Counted from the stretch's first letter, positions 14,110-22,441 are shown. The stretch is DNA of 26,533 nt from JBHHYS01 sp046757645 (GCA_046757645.1 JBHHYS010000033.1:1-26533); one strand, 5' to 3'. Program-made: numbers and translations. The notes: generated from the sequence alone by a model not told the origin.

Positions 14110-14823
14110 TCAAAGCTTCTTGCGCCGCTTTCTGAATTTTCTTAGGAAGAAAACAGGGAGGGCAGAGTAGAAGCGTAGAAAGAGCTCTTGGTATGTTCTG
14201 TAACGGAGAGTAAGAGCATGGGAGAGATCGGATGGAATCGAGGCTGTTCTTCTGGCTGCTGCTGCCGTGGGAACATACTCGAATAACATGAAGGGTCTCC
14301 TAAGGGCGAACGCGATACCGGCTTCGATGTAGACGTTCGGCCTGCCGCCAGTGGCCCTGCTGTCAAACAGACAGAAATCTGCCTTCCTGATACGCTTCAC
14401 TATGTCCTCGAAAATCTGTACACTCGCGGGGTCTTTCCCAGACCAGTCCAGACGGATATTGTAGGGTTCCAAGACGTGCCGCAAGTTCCAGCGGAGAGTC
14501 CTGGTGACACTTGGAATGAACCGATGCCCAACAAAGCAAGTTCTCCGTCGACGTCTTGGTTTGCCGGTTGGCGTTACCTCGATGTGATAGAAATGGCGAC
14601 CGCTTGTTTCCCGGAGGGGCTTCAGTCGCAAGCGCAATCTGTATCGTGCCAAGGTGGCATTCCCACGCGAGAACAATTCAGTGGCACAGCGTTTTCCTTC
14701 CGGACCGTTGCAAATCTCGTTGATCGCATCCCTACGCTTGGAATCAATGGCACCGTACAGGAAGAGGTTCTCAGCCCATTCGCGCAGATAACGTCGAAAG
14801 AAGCCAAGCTCCTTTGGGGTCAT
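14110..14823 (-). CDS. Protein with TIR / nucleoside 2-deoxyribosyltransferase-like domain
   Basis: I place this 237-aa protein by pattern only. Counting from an alternative TTG start at 14826, residues about 97-185 run TCFVGHRFIPSVTRTLRWN, then IFEDIVKRIRKADFCLFD, then GRPNVYIEAGIAFALRRP. That order (strand, helix, ADxxLxD, then NVxxExG with E168 and a following RPF-LFE strand) fits the TIR/SIR2/deoxyribosyltransferase-like fold, where the glutamate attacks a glycosidic bond. NAD or nucleotide cleavage is inference. The N terminus is helical and charged and the C terminus ends RKFRKRRKKL. ATG 14823 is 17 bp after the HU stop, so both genes likely share the HU promoter. Its G+C is lower than that of its flanks. 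Confidence 0.6.
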   Translation of the reverse strand: MTPKELGFFRRYLREWAENLFLYGAIDSKRRDAINEICNGPEGKRCATELFSRGNATLARYRLRLRLKPLRETSGRHFYHIEVTPTGKPRRRRRTCFVGHRFIPSVTRTLRWNLRHVLEPYNIRLDWSGKDPASVQIFEDIVKRIRKADFCLFDSRATGGRPNVYIEAGIAFALRRPFMLFEYVPTAAAARRTASIPSDLSHALTLRYRTYQELFLRFYSALPVFFLRKFRKRRKKL

Positions 14824-14840
14824 CAAATGCTCGAATGATC

Positions 14841-15176
14841 TTACAGACGAGAGTAGAGGTCGGCGAGAGTCTTGAAACCGTCATCTCGCCTGGCGACGAT
14901 GGCGTCCTTGCAAGCCTTGGAGACACGGAACCGCACTACGGCCTTGGCCGGAATCTTGATTGGCTCGCCGACTTGGGGGTTGCGGCCCATGCGCGCCTTA
15001 CGGTTGGCCTTGCGCAGTTTACCGATTCCGGGAACGACAAAAGCGCCCTTGCTCTTAGTTTCCCGCACGGCCGTGTTCACTAACTCGTCCAGGACAATCC
15101 GTGCCGCCTCGCGGGGAACTTCCGCTTCTTTGGCGAGGTGCCGTATCAACTGACTCTTCGTCATTGCTTTTGCCAT
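14841..15176 (-). CDS. HU family DNA-binding protein
   Basis: This 111-aa nucleoid protein bends DNA as a dimer. MTKSQLIRHLAKEAEVPREAA is the helical dimer part. GAFVVPGIGKLRK and the beta-arm GRNPQVGEPIKIPAKAVVRFRVSKACKDAI are typical of HU/IHF. About 18 extra C-terminal residues (ARRDDGFKTLADLYSRL) go beyond the usual 90-residue HU. ATG 15176 has GGAG 8 bp upstream. A GTG at 15185 would put that GGAG too close. A near-consensus promoter lies directly upstream. The downstream gene is the TIR-like protein. Confidence 0.93.
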   Translation of the reverse strand: MAKAMTKSQLIRHLAKEAEVPREAARIVLDELVNTAVRETKSKGAFVVPGIGKLRKANRKARMGRNPQVGEPIKIPAKAVVRFRVSKACKDAIVARRDDGFKTLADLYSRL

Positions 15177-15196
15177 TGGAACCACTCCACCCCGCT

Positions 15197-15225
15197 AGTC
15201 TACGCTTGAGGACGTGTTATGTCAA
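15197..15225 (-). promoter_or_regulatory. Promoter of the HU gene
   Basis: On the minus strand this is a perfect TTGACA (15220-15225), a 17-bp spacer and TAGACT (15197-15202), four of six to consensus. Transcription would begin near 15190, giving a short leader that contains the GGAG ribosome binding site. Confidence 0.6.
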
Positions 15226-15324
15226 TCGGGGTTTCTTGGACCAACCGTCTTGGTGTCCTCGTCCAAGATCGCCCTCGTCGGCATGCTTACGGTTGTGCGT
15301 CGACGCCAGCCCATGGATGCTTGG

Positions 15325-17859
15325 CTACTCGACAAGAGAGAGCACGGTGAGGTGGGGGTCGAGCAGGAGATTGTCGGGCTTGGAGGCAACCGGGAAACGA
15401 AATTCCGTCTCCTTGTCCGTCACCACCACGGTGCCGAGGCGGGTGAGCTGGGTGCCGACCTTCGCATAGACGGGCAGCCGCATGATGAAGAGATTCGATA
15501 CACCCGATTGTTTGATGGTGCCTTCCACCCGCCAGCCTTTCTTCCGGTTGCCGCGACCCCTCGATCCCGATTGCATCGGGACTCGGGGCAAGCCCTCGAC
15601 TCCGCTCGGGTCGCCCTGAGCGTAAGTCGAAGGGCGCACTTGCCAGTCGAGCTGATAGCGGGGAATGCCGGTGCCGTAGACCCACTGCTCGAAGAACCAG
15701 TCGAGGCGCCCGCTGTCTTCCAGGTCGGCGTAAGCGGGCAGGGCGGATTCGAACTGCCGCTGGAAATCCGCGGTGGTGAGCGGCTGCTCGCCCCCCCGGG
15801 CGAGTTGGCGCAGCCCGCTGAGGAAGAGGGCGTCGGAGGCGGTCTCCGGGTCGCGCAGCAACTCCCGCAACATATGCAGCACCCAAGGACCTTTGCTGTA
15901 AATGAGCGACGCGGAGCCGCCGGGGCTGCGCGAGGAATCGAGCCGCGGCCCCAGGGTGAGGGCGCCGGTGGCCTCGATGGGGTTTCCCCCGTCGTCCTCT
16001 TGCAGCAGATCGCGGCGATAGCGCTCCAACCACTTCTGCACCAAGCCCGGCCCGCCGGGCTGTTGTTCCAGGGCGAGCAGAGCCGAGTAGGCCGCCAGAC
16101 CTTCCGCCAGCCATTGGTCGCGATAATCCGGCAGGCGCACCCAGTTCCCCCACCACTGGTGGGCGGCTTCATGGAGGGGAGTGAGTTCGGAGAAGTGTTC
16201 CCGGGCACGCTCGCTCAAGCCCATGCGCGCCTGATCCACCGGGGGCAGAAAGCTGAAGGTGGAAAGGTAGATCAGGCCGGGGAAGCCCTGGCCAAAGCGC
16301 CCCGGGACTTGGGAGACTTTGAGCTCGGAATAGGGAATCGGCCCGAAGAGTTCGGTGAAGTAAGCCAAGGCGTTGGCCACGTCATTGCCCACGCGTTCCA
16401 GTCGCCGGCTGGGCGCCAGTGGCGGCATGTGCACGGGTGGCGCCACCAAGGTTCGGTCCCGGCCCCAGGGATCCCGCCTCAGGGGCGAGGTGGACGGGGC
16501 CGCCCTCCGTCGGCGCGCCGCCCGGGCCAACGCCGGCTCGAGTTGGCGGTTGGCGTAGACGGTGACTCGCAGGCCGTTGCGCTCCACCGTCTGGCTTTCA
16601 TAGAGCCCCAGGTTGAACCCCGCCACCGGGAGCGGTACCTCGGTCACCCAGAGGCTCTCTTTCGTCTCGCCTTCTTCGCGGGTGGAGCGCCGGGTGCCGG
16701 TGGCCACCAGCTCGAGCCCGCGTGGATAGCGGAAGCGCAGCTCGTAGTCGGCCAGCACCCCCGATTCCAGCGTGGGATACCAGGTGGCGCGCGCCCCCAC
16801 GTAGAGCACGCCGCCGCCCACCTCGGAAATGAATCGCCCCCGGTAGCGGACGCGCAGCCGGCGCTGCGTCACCGGTGCCGCCGGGGCGGGTGGCAGGACC
16901 ACCAGCACTAGGTCGCTGCCCCGGTAGCGCGCCTCTTCGGCGGTCAGGGTGACATTATGGAAAAACTCCAGCGGGCGGCGAGTCTCCCCGTTGACCGAGC
17001 GCACGACTTCTGTAACCTCCTCGACCCGCAACAAGCGGGAGAGTTGGAAGGGGAGGACGCGTTGCCCCGGGTCGGTCAGCTCGAGCCTCACCGTGCACAC
17101 CGCCTGGAGTTCGTGCTCCGGGGTGATGGTGGCTGCGATGCGGTACGCCGGCGCGCGTGCCCTCGGGCGCCGGCCCGAGGGGTTGCGGCGGGCAAACGAG
17201 CACCACACATCGTAATAGCGGCGGCCGGCTTTCCAGCGTATTTGCCCCACCAGGACTTGTTCGGGGCGACGCTCGTCCACGACGATGTCGAAACTGCCCA
17301 GGCGCTGCCCGCTGATGGCGCCGTAGAAATAGGGCACCGGGGCTGAGTCCAGCAAATCGAGGAGGATCCGCAAGGCGTGCGCCTGGTTCAGCGGCCCCAG
17401 CAGCGGTTGCCAGCGCTTGAGCAGTGCCGGCGCGTGCACCCGCTGGCCTCCCCCCGCCCGCAACTGGCTGCGCAGCTCACCCGCCGTGTTGTCGGTGAAA
17501 CGAAAGTAGGCGCTGGCGAATGACTCGGTGAGGACGGGCGAGCCGGTGAATTTGACCAGTTGGTGCGCCTCGACCCGGTCGGGCGGCAGCACCAGTACCT
17601 CGCCGGTGCCTTCGAACACGGCGCCGGTGACCCGCCCGGCCACCGGCTGCAAGAACACCAGGGTGCCGTGGCGCAGGTGCACGCGGATGGCGTCGCGCCG
17701 CAGATAGAGGTCTACTACCTTGTAGCTGTGGGGCGCGTCCAACCCCACTTGCTCGAGCTCTTTCAGCAAGGGCTGCGCGACAGGCGCCGCCGGCTCCTGC
17801 GCGCACGCACTCGCTGCCCACAACATCGTCAGCGCTGCAACCCGGAGAAAACTTTTCAC
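15325..17859 (-). CDS. M1 family metallopeptidase (aminopeptidase N-like), exported
   Basis: This gluzincin of about 844 aa should hydrolyse peptides outside the cytoplasm. The zinc site is H563-E-A-A-H567 in HEAAHQWWGN with E586 in WLAEGLAAY, the HEXXH-x18-E pattern of M1. RFGQGFPGLIYLS stands where the GxMEN exopeptidase loop usually is, but that motif is not clear, so cleavage from the N terminus is uncertain. GTG 17859 gives a good signal peptide (KSFLRVAALTMLWAASACA). The frame is open to an ATG at 17913, which would add 18 unlikely residues. Residues about 742-769 are encoded by a dispersed repeat inserted in frame between DWQVR and GWRVEGTIKQSGV. The gene is divergent from the one at 18113. 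Confidence 0.9.
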   Translation of the reverse strand: MKSFLRVAALTMLWAASACAQEPAAPVAQPLLKELEQVGLDAPHSYKVVDLYLRRDAIRVHLRHGTLVFLQPVAGRVTGAVFEGTGEVLVLPPDRVEAHQLVKFTGSPVLTESFASAYFRFTDNTAGELRSQLRAGGGQRVHAPALLKRWQPLLGPLNQAHALRILLDLLDSAPVPYFYGAISGQRLGSFDIVVDERRPEQVLVGQIRWKAGRRYYDVWCSFARRNPSGRRPRARAPAYRIAATITPEHELQAVCTVRLELTDPGQRVLPFQLSRLLRVEEVTEVVRSVNGETRRPLEFFHNVTLTAEEARYRGSDLVLVVLPPAPAAPVTQRRLRVRYRGRFISEVGGGVLYVGARATWYPTLESGVLADYELRFRYPRGLELVATGTRRSTREEGETKESLWVTEVPLPVAGFNLGLYESQTVERNGLRVTVYANRQLEPALARAARRRRAAPSTSPLRRDPWGRDRTLVAPPVHMPPLAPSRRLERVGNDVANALAYFTELFGPIPYSELKVSQVPGRFGQGFPGLIYLSTFSFLPPVDQARMGLSERAREHFSELTPLHEAAHQWWGNWVRLPDYRDQWLAEGLAAYSALLALEQQPGGPGLVQKWLERYRRDLLQEDDGGNPIEATGALTLGPRLDSSRSPGGSASLIYSKGPWVLHMLRELLRDPETASDALFLSGLRQLARGGEQPLTTADFQRQFESALPAYADLEDSGRLDWFFEQWVYGTGIPRYQLDWQVRPSTYAQGDPSGVEGLPRVPMQSGSRGRGNRKKGWRVEGTIKQSGVSNLFIMRLPVYAKVGTQLTRLGTVVVTDKETEFRFPVASKPDNLLLDPHLTVLSLVE
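15555..15637 (-). repeat. Dispersed palindromic repeat in frame inside the M1 peptidase gene
   Basis: On the minus strand it begins CCCTTCGACTTACGCTCAGG and contains GAGCGGAGTCGAGGG, then the palindrome CCCGATGCAATCGGG. The head matches CCCTTCGACTGCACTCAGGG at 22472 apart from small changes. The encoded residues (GDPSGVEGLPRVPMQSGS) are unlike the flanking domain. Confidence 0.75.
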
Positions 17860-18112
17860 GGCTTCGACTCTAGTGCCGTTCCCACTTGTTACCCTCATCA
17901 CCAGCACTTTCATTTTATCCTAATTCTGGTGCGGCCGGCGCTGTCGGGACTCCTTGTAGATCCGATTCGGCCGTGTCCGTTCGAAGGGCACTCGACCCCC
18001 GGGCGCAAGCGGGGTTGCGGTCGGCCGCCTCCACGAACCTGCCCGGAGGAACTCGCTGCTCTCTGCTAGAATCTAGGATGCAGGTGCGAACGGAGGCGTT
18101 CGAGGTCGAGCG

Positions 18113-19543
18113 GTGATTTTTCGTCTCCTTTTCAGGCTGGGGCTGGTCCCGCTGCTAGCGGGACTCGCGACGCTGGCGGCGACCGCCGACGCCATTGTGC
18201 TCAAGAACGGCCGCCGCATCGAAGCCGGGGCAGTGGAAGAGCGCGATGACTGGGTGTACTACGAAACCCCCGCCGGCCGCATAGGCATTCCGCGGCGGCT
18301 GGTGGAGCGCATTGAGCGCAGCGACGCCCAGCCGAAGTGGGCGTCACCGCAGCGGCCCGGGTCCGTTCGCTGGCCCGCCGCCGAGTTGCCCGCCCGCAAC
18401 GACGCCGATGTCCTCCGCGTGGTTGAAGCCGGTGAGCTCGACCTCGCCTTGCTGACCAAGCTGGAAAGCGCAGCCCGGCGCAGCGGCTCCCAGCCAGCCC
18501 GGCGGCGGGCGGCGGCGGCCCACGCCGTCGCAGCGCAGTTTCTGGCCGCGCAGGGCGACGCCGCCGGCGCGGCCGATAGCCTGCGCCGCGCCCTGGAATT
18601 CGCCCCGAACCACCCCCGGCTGCTGCTGAACCTGGCGACGCTTGAGGTCGAACAGCAGCGCTACGCGGCTGCCCTCGTGCACTTGCGCCCTCTGCTCACC
18701 CAGAAGGAGTTCGCCTTTGAGGCCTATCGTCTCCAGGGTTGGATCTACTACCAAAGGGAAGAGATGCAACGCGCCATTGCTGCTTGGAAGCGAGCCCTGG
18801 CCAAGCGCCCCGACCCGGAACTCGAAGCCCGGCTGGCGCAGGCAGAAACAGAGGCGCGGGCGGCAGAGCGATACCGGCAGCGCGCCAGCGGGCGCTTCGT
18901 CCTCCGCTATCCCGCAGGCGAACTGGCTGCCCCCCGGCTGGCCGCCAGCATCCTGGGGGCGCTCGACTCGATGCACGCCGACATGGCCAACGCCTTCGAC
19001 GTTTTCCCCCGCGCCCCCATCGTCGTCTTGCTCTACCCGAACCAGACCTTCTACGACATCACCGGGCTGCCGCCGTGGGTGCACGCTGTGTACGACGGCA
19101 AAATTCGCCTGCCCATCCGAGGCATGGTCTCACTGACGCTGGGTCTCAAGCAGGTGCTCCGCCACGAACTGGCGCACGCCTTCGTCTTCATCAAGTCTGC
19201 CGGCCGCGCTCCCCGCTGGCTGCAGGAAGGCTTGGCGCAGTGGCACGCCGGGCAACGTCCCGCGGCGAGTCGGCAGAGCTTCCGGCGGCTCTTCGAGCCG
19301 CGCGACGGGTCCGCCCTGGCGGGCATCGCAGCCGCCTTCGCCGGCGACCCCGCGCAGGTAACCGGCGCCTATGCAGCCTCCTGGTTGGTGGTGGATACTT
19401 TATTCAGGCGCTACGGCCGCGGCGATATGGAAAGGTTTCTCGAAGCGCTGGCCGGCGGGGCCAGGGTCGAGCAAGGCCTTCGCCGCGCCTTCCGGCTCAC
19501 CTTCGTGGACCTCGACCGCGCCGTCTACGATGCTCTCCGCTGA
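18113..19543 (+). CDS. Secreted TPR protein with gluzincin (peptidase MA-like) domain
   Basis: The 476-aa exported protein starts with a signal peptide (RLGLVPLLAGLATLAATADA). A short domain IVLKNGRRIEAGAVEERDDW follows, of a kind often seen in bacterial envelope proteins. Tetratricopeptide-like repeats occupy about residues 140-250 (AAGAADSLRRALEFAPNHP, AIAAWKRALAKRPD). The C-terminal metallopeptidase domain has H351-E-L-A-H355 and a downstream E372 in WLQEGLAQW, the HEXXH...E zinc pattern of the peptidase MA family. Substrate unknown. The start is GTG 18113, preceded by a purine-rich GAGGTCGAG. A TAGAAT at 18067-18072 could be the -10 box, without a clear -35. Confidence 0.85.
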   Translation: MIFRLLFRLGLVPLLAGLATLAATADAIVLKNGRRIEAGAVEERDDWVYYETPAGRIGIPRRLVERIERSDAQPKWASPQRPGSVRWPAAELPARNDADVLRVVEAGELDLALLTKLESAARRSGSQPARRRAAAAHAVAAQFLAAQGDAAGAADSLRRALEFAPNHPRLLLNLATLEVEQQRYAAALVHLRPLLTQKEFAFEAYRLQGWIYYQREEMQRAIAAWKRALAKRPDPELEARLAQAETEARAAERYRQRASGRFVLRYPAGELAAPRLAASILGALDSMHADMANAFDVFPRAPIVVLLYPNQTFYDITGLPPWVHAVYDGKIRLPIRGMVSLTLGLKQVLRHELAHAFVFIKSAGRAPRWLQEGLAQWHAGQRPAASRQSFRRLFEPRDGSALAGIAAAFAGDPAQVTGAYAASWLVVDTLFRRYGRGDMERFLEALAGGARVEQGLRRAFRLTFVDLDRAVYDALR

Positions 19544-19561
19544 GTCGCACCCGAATTGGTG

Positions 19562-19607
19562 GAGCAGACATTCTTATCTGCTCAAGGGCAGGCAGGAATG
19601 CCTGCCC
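19562..19607 (+). repeat. Double-hairpin repeat between convergent peptidase genes
   Basis: Hairpin 1 pairs GAGCAGA (19562-19568) with TCTGCTC (19577-19583). Hairpin 2 pairs GGGCAGGC (19586-19593) with GCCTGCCC (19600-19607). A second copy lies at 20399-20442 inside the M20 gene. In this position it may also stop transcription from both sides, although no T-run is present. Confidence 0.8.
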
Positions 19608-19647
19608 CGCCCCAGCTCTCACGGCCCTCGCCTCTGAGGGTTGGCTT

Positions 19648-20871
19648 TCAAACTGTCAGCAGCAGGGCCGCCAGCAGCGCGGCGCGCTCCGGCATCCGCC
19701 GCACCAGCACGAATTCGCCGGGGGAGTGCGCGCCTCCGCCCACACCGCCCAAGCCATCGAGCGTGGGCACGCCCAGCGCGGAGGTAAAGTTGCCATCTGA
19801 GGCCCCGCCGGTGGCAGCCTCTTCGAGGTCAATGCCGAGGGCGCGGGCCAGCCGCTGGGCGTGACGAAACAGGCGCACGCCGTCGGCGCTGCGTTCCATC
19901 GGCGGGCGGTTGACGCTGCCGCGCACTTCGAGGCGCGCGCGGCGATTGACGGCTTTGAGCCCGCGCAGCCGCCGCTCGATCCAGGGCCCGTCGGCGCGCC
20001 GGGCGATGCGCACGTCAATACGCGCCCGGGCGCGCTCGGCCACCACGTTGCAGCGCGTGCCCCCTTCGATCACCCCCACGTTCACGCTCAGCCCGCGGCC
20101 GGGCCGGGCCAGGCGCTTCAGGCGCACAATCTGCGCCGCCAGCTCCTCGGTGGCGCTCACCCCTTTTTCGGGCTCAATGCCGGCGTGTGCCGCGCGCCCT
20201 TTTACCACCAGTTCGAATTCCCCCACGCCTTTGCGCGCCGTCTTCAGGGCGCCGCGAAGTCCGCTCGCCGGCTCAAGCACCAGCACCGCCCGGCTGCGGC
20301 GGGCTTCGCGCTCCACCACCGCCCGGCCCACCGTGCTCCCCACCTCTTCGTCGCTGGTGAAGAGGAAGACGACCTTCGCTGACGGCTCCTTGTTGGTAGG
20401 GCAGACATTCCTGTCTGCCCGGGCAGGCAAGAATACCTGCCCCCCGAGCCGCAGTGCCCGCAGGGCTTCGACAGCAAAGAGCGCCTGCACCAAGCCGCTT
20501 TTCATATCCACGCTCCCCGGCCCGTAGGCACGTCCACCGCGCACTCGGAAGGGCATACGCTTGAGGGTGCCTGCTTCGTACACCGTATCCAGGTGGCCGA
20601 GCACCAGGAGTTGGCCCTGGGGGCGACCCCGGCCCAGGAAAATCTCCGCGCGCAGGAGCGCCCCACCACTGCGGGACCCCAACAAGCGCACCCGCGCGCC
20701 TCGCCGGCGCCACTCACCAGCAAGCAGGCGAGCCAGGCGATCGAGCCCCGCCTTGTCGGTGCTGGGGGATTCCTGGCAGACCAGCCTCTCCAGCAACTTC
20801 AGCATCGCCTTGGGCTTCTCCGGGCGGCGCAGGTAGCGGTAGAGTGAGGGTAGAAGGGAAGCGGAGGTCAT
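19648..20871 (-). CDS. M20 family metallopeptidase (carboxypeptidase G2-like)
   Basis: The 407-aa two-zinc amidohydrolase probably releases a C-terminal amino acid or hydrolyses an N-acyl amino acid. Metal and catalytic segments are GHLDTVY (residues 92-98), GPGSVDMKSG (117-126, bridging aspartate) and SDEEVGS (173-179, catalytic and metal glutamates). The dimerisation domain contains GRAAHAGIEPEKGVSA, and the last metal region is GGVGGGAHSPGEF. ATG 20871 is the only reasonable start. Residues about 142-163 (GGQVFLPARADRNVCPTNKE) interrupt the link between the helix ALRAL and the strand KVVFLFTSDEE. They are encoded by a double-hairpin repeat, in frame. No signal peptide is evident. Confidence 0.92.
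   Translation of the reverse strand: MTSASLLPSLYRYLRRPEKPKAMLKLLERLVCQESPSTDKAGLDRLARLLAGEWRRRGARVRLLGSRSGGALLRAEIFLGRGRPQGQLLVLGHLDTVYEAGTLKRMPFRVRGGRAYGPGSVDMKSGLVQALFAVEALRALRLGGQVFLPARADRNVCPTNKEPSAKVVFLFTSDEEVGSTVGRAVVEREARRSRAVLVLEPASGLRGALKTARKGVGEFELVVKGRAAHAGIEPEKGVSATEELAAQIVRLKRLARPGRGLSVNVGVIEGGTRCNVVAERARARIDVRIARRADGPWIERRLRGLKAVNRRARLEVRGSVNRPPMERSADGVRLFRHAQRLARALGIDLEEAATGGASDGNFTSALGVPTLDGLGGVGGGAHSPGEFVLVRRMPERAALLAALLLTV
20399..20442 (+). repeat. Double-hairpin repeat in frame inside the M20 peptidase gene
   Basis: Hairpin 1 pairs GGGCAGAC (20399-20406) with GTCTGCCC (20413-20420). Hairpin 2 pairs GGGCAGG (20421-20427) with CCTGCCC (20436-20442). It is the same element as 19562-19607. 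At the second stem pair this copy has G-C where the other has A-T, a compensatory difference. Confidence 0.85.
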
Positions 20872-21114
20872 AATCTGTGCGTCATCCTGGTGCCGGACAC
20901 GCTATTTTGGCATACACACAAGGGCTGGGGGCAACTTCCTGCGGGGATGGCGTTCCCCGAAAACCTCGCTGCAAATCGTCCGCACCGCGCTCGCCGCTGC
21001 CCTGGAGGTGAGCAAGCGCTCCCGCTGGCGCCGGCTGACGGGTAAGCCCCGCCCGGCCCCGCCATTGGCGCCGACCGGCCGGCCTTGGCGTAGGCGGGAC
21101 CGCCGCTGTTCGTC

Positions 21115-21120
21115 TATAAT
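21115..21120 (+). promoter_or_regulatory. Candidate -10 box of the fabZ-lpxA promoter
   Basis: A perfect TATAAT lies 35 bp before the fabZ start. A TTGGCG at 21085-21090 is too far (24 bp) to be a normal -35, so the promoter may be activator-dependent or the match fortuitous. The rest of the spacer (20872-21154) shows no feature I recognise. Confidence 0.4.
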
Positions 21121-21154
21121 CGGACCGGCGGTGCCTCTTCAAGGAGCATGCACT

Positions 21155-21616
21155 GTGAAGCTGACGACGGAGGAAATCAAGCAGGTCTTGCCCCACCGCG
21201 AGCCCTTCCTGATGGTGGACGAAGTCCTGGAACTGGAACCGCGTAAACGTATTGTGGCCTTGAAGAACGTACGCTCGAGCGAACCCTACTTTGCCGGGCA
21301 TTTTCCCGGCGCGCCGGTGATGCCGGGCGTGCTGATCGTCGAAGCCCTGGCGCAGGCCGGCGCCCTGCTGCTCTTCCGCGAAGTTCCCGACCGCGACCGC
21401 AAGCTGGTTTTCTTCGCTGGCATTGACCAGGCGCGCTTCCGCCAGCCGGTTTTTCCCGGCGACCAGTTGCGCCTGGAGCTGGAGGTGATTGCCTGGCGGA
21501 ACACCCGCAGCAGGATGCACGGCAAGGCCTACGTGGGCGAGCGGCTGGTGGCGGAAGCCGAACTGCTGGCTACCCTGGTAGACCGCGACAAAGCCCACAA
21601 CAAAACGAACCCTTGA
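21155..21616 (+). CDS. fabZ: 3-hydroxyacyl-[acyl-carrier-protein] dehydratase
   Basis: The 153-aa hot-dog fold enzyme removes water from (3R)-3-hydroxyacyl-ACP in fatty acid synthesis, competing with lipid A synthesis for the same substrate. The active site is H49 in GHFPGAPVMPG and E63 in VEALAQAG. IKQVLPHREPFLMVDEV is the usual N terminus. The start is GTG 21155, with AAGGAG 8 bp upstream. The frame is open further 5' but that part does not resemble FabZ. Its TGA overlaps the lpxA ATG. Confidence 0.96.
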   Translation: MKLTTEEIKQVLPHREPFLMVDEVLELEPRKRIVALKNVRSSEPYFAGHFPGAPVMPGVLIVEALAQAGALLLFREVPDRDRKLVFFAGIDQARFRQPVFPGDQLRLELEVIAWRNTRSRMHGKAYVGERLVAEAELLATLVDRDKAHNKTNP

Positions 21617-22392
21617 TGGACATTCATCCCACTGCTGTCATCGACCCGCAGGCGCGCCTGGCAGAGACCGTGTGCGTCGGGCCCTACACCGTGATTGGCT
21701 CGGAGGTGGAGATCGGCGAGGGAACTGAAGTGGGCGCGCACGTGGTGATCGAAGGGCCCACCCGCATCGGGTGCCGCAATCGCTTCTTCCCCTTCAGCAC
21801 TATCGGGCTGATCCCGCAGGATTTGAAGTTTCGCGGGGAGCGCAGCGAGGTGGTTATCGGCGATGACAACCGCATCCGCGAGTTTGTCAGCATCCACCGC
21901 GGCACCACCGGCGGCGGCGCCTTGACCCGGCTGGGCAACGACAATTTGATCATGGCCTATTCCCACATCGCCCACGACTGCCTGATCGGCGATCACTGTA
22001 TCCTGGGCAACGGAGCCACGCTGGCCGGGCACGTGGTCATCGAGGACTACGCGATTGTGGGTGCCTTTGTCGGCGTGCACCAGTTTTGCCGCATCGGCTG
22101 CCACGGGTTCATCGGCGGCTACACGGTCATCACCCAGGACGTGCTGCCCTTCTCCCGCACCGTGCACGAGCGGGAAGCACGGGTTTACGGGGTCAACGTC
22201 GTGGGCTTGCGCCGGCGGGGCTTCTCGAAGGAGCGCATCGAGTGCATCCACCAGGCCGTGCGGCTGTTTACCCAGGCAAAGCTGAACACTGCCCAGGCGC
22301 TCGAGCAGCTCCGGGAGAACCGCGAGCAGAACGAGGACATCAAGACCCTGGTGCGCTTCGTCGAAACCGCCGAGCGCGGGGTGGTGAAATGA
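21616..22392 (+). CDS. lpxA: Acyl-[acyl-carrier-protein]--UDP-N-acetylglucosamine O-acyltransferase
   Basis: The 258-aa left-handed parallel beta-helix protein performs the first step of lipid A synthesis. Hexapeptide repeats such as IGEGTEVGAHVVIEG run through the first two thirds. The catalytic histidine is H120 in SHIAHDCLIG, and the helical C-terminal domain follows HEREARVYGVNVVGLRRRGFS. ATG 21616 overlaps the fabZ stop (TGATG), so the pair is translationally coupled. The TTG at 21613 is a less likely start. With lpxI downstream this is a typical lipid A cluster, but lpxD and lpxB are not in the window. Confidence 0.97.
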   Translation: MDIHPTAVIDPQARLAETVCVGPYTVIGSEVEIGEGTEVGAHVVIEGPTRIGCRNRFFPFSTIGLIPQDLKFRGERSEVVIGDDNRIREFVSIHRGTTGGGALTRLGNDNLIMAYSHIAHDCLIGDHCILGNGATLAGHVVIEDYAIVGAFVGVHQFCRIGCHGFIGGYTVITQDVLPFSRTVHEREARVYGVNVVGLRRRGFSKERIECIHQAVRLFTQAKLNTAQALEQLRENREQNEDIKTLVRFVETAERGVVK

Positions 22393-22420
22393 CTGTGGGG
22401 GGAGTGAGGCGTGCGGGTTG

Positions 22421-22441
22421 GGCAAGGCCTTGCGCCTTGCC
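22421..22441 (+). repeat. Perfect 8-bp hairpin between lpxA and lpxI
   Basis: GGCAAGGC (22421-22428) pairs with GCCTTGCC (22434-22441) around a five-base loop. It is the first of three repeat-like units packed into the 208-bp lpxA-lpxI spacer. No T-run follows. Confidence 0.55.

Noticed and set aside
15214..16911. 565-aa plus-strand open frame opposite the M1 peptidase
   Set aside because: The minus strand has the HEAAH...E zinc site and signal peptide. The plus-strand frame is low-complexity and starts inside the HU-M1 spacer.
21008..21154. Upstream extension of the fabZ frame to 21008
   Set aside because: The residues do not resemble FabZ, and the TATAAT at 21115 and AAGGAG at 21141 favour GTG 21155.
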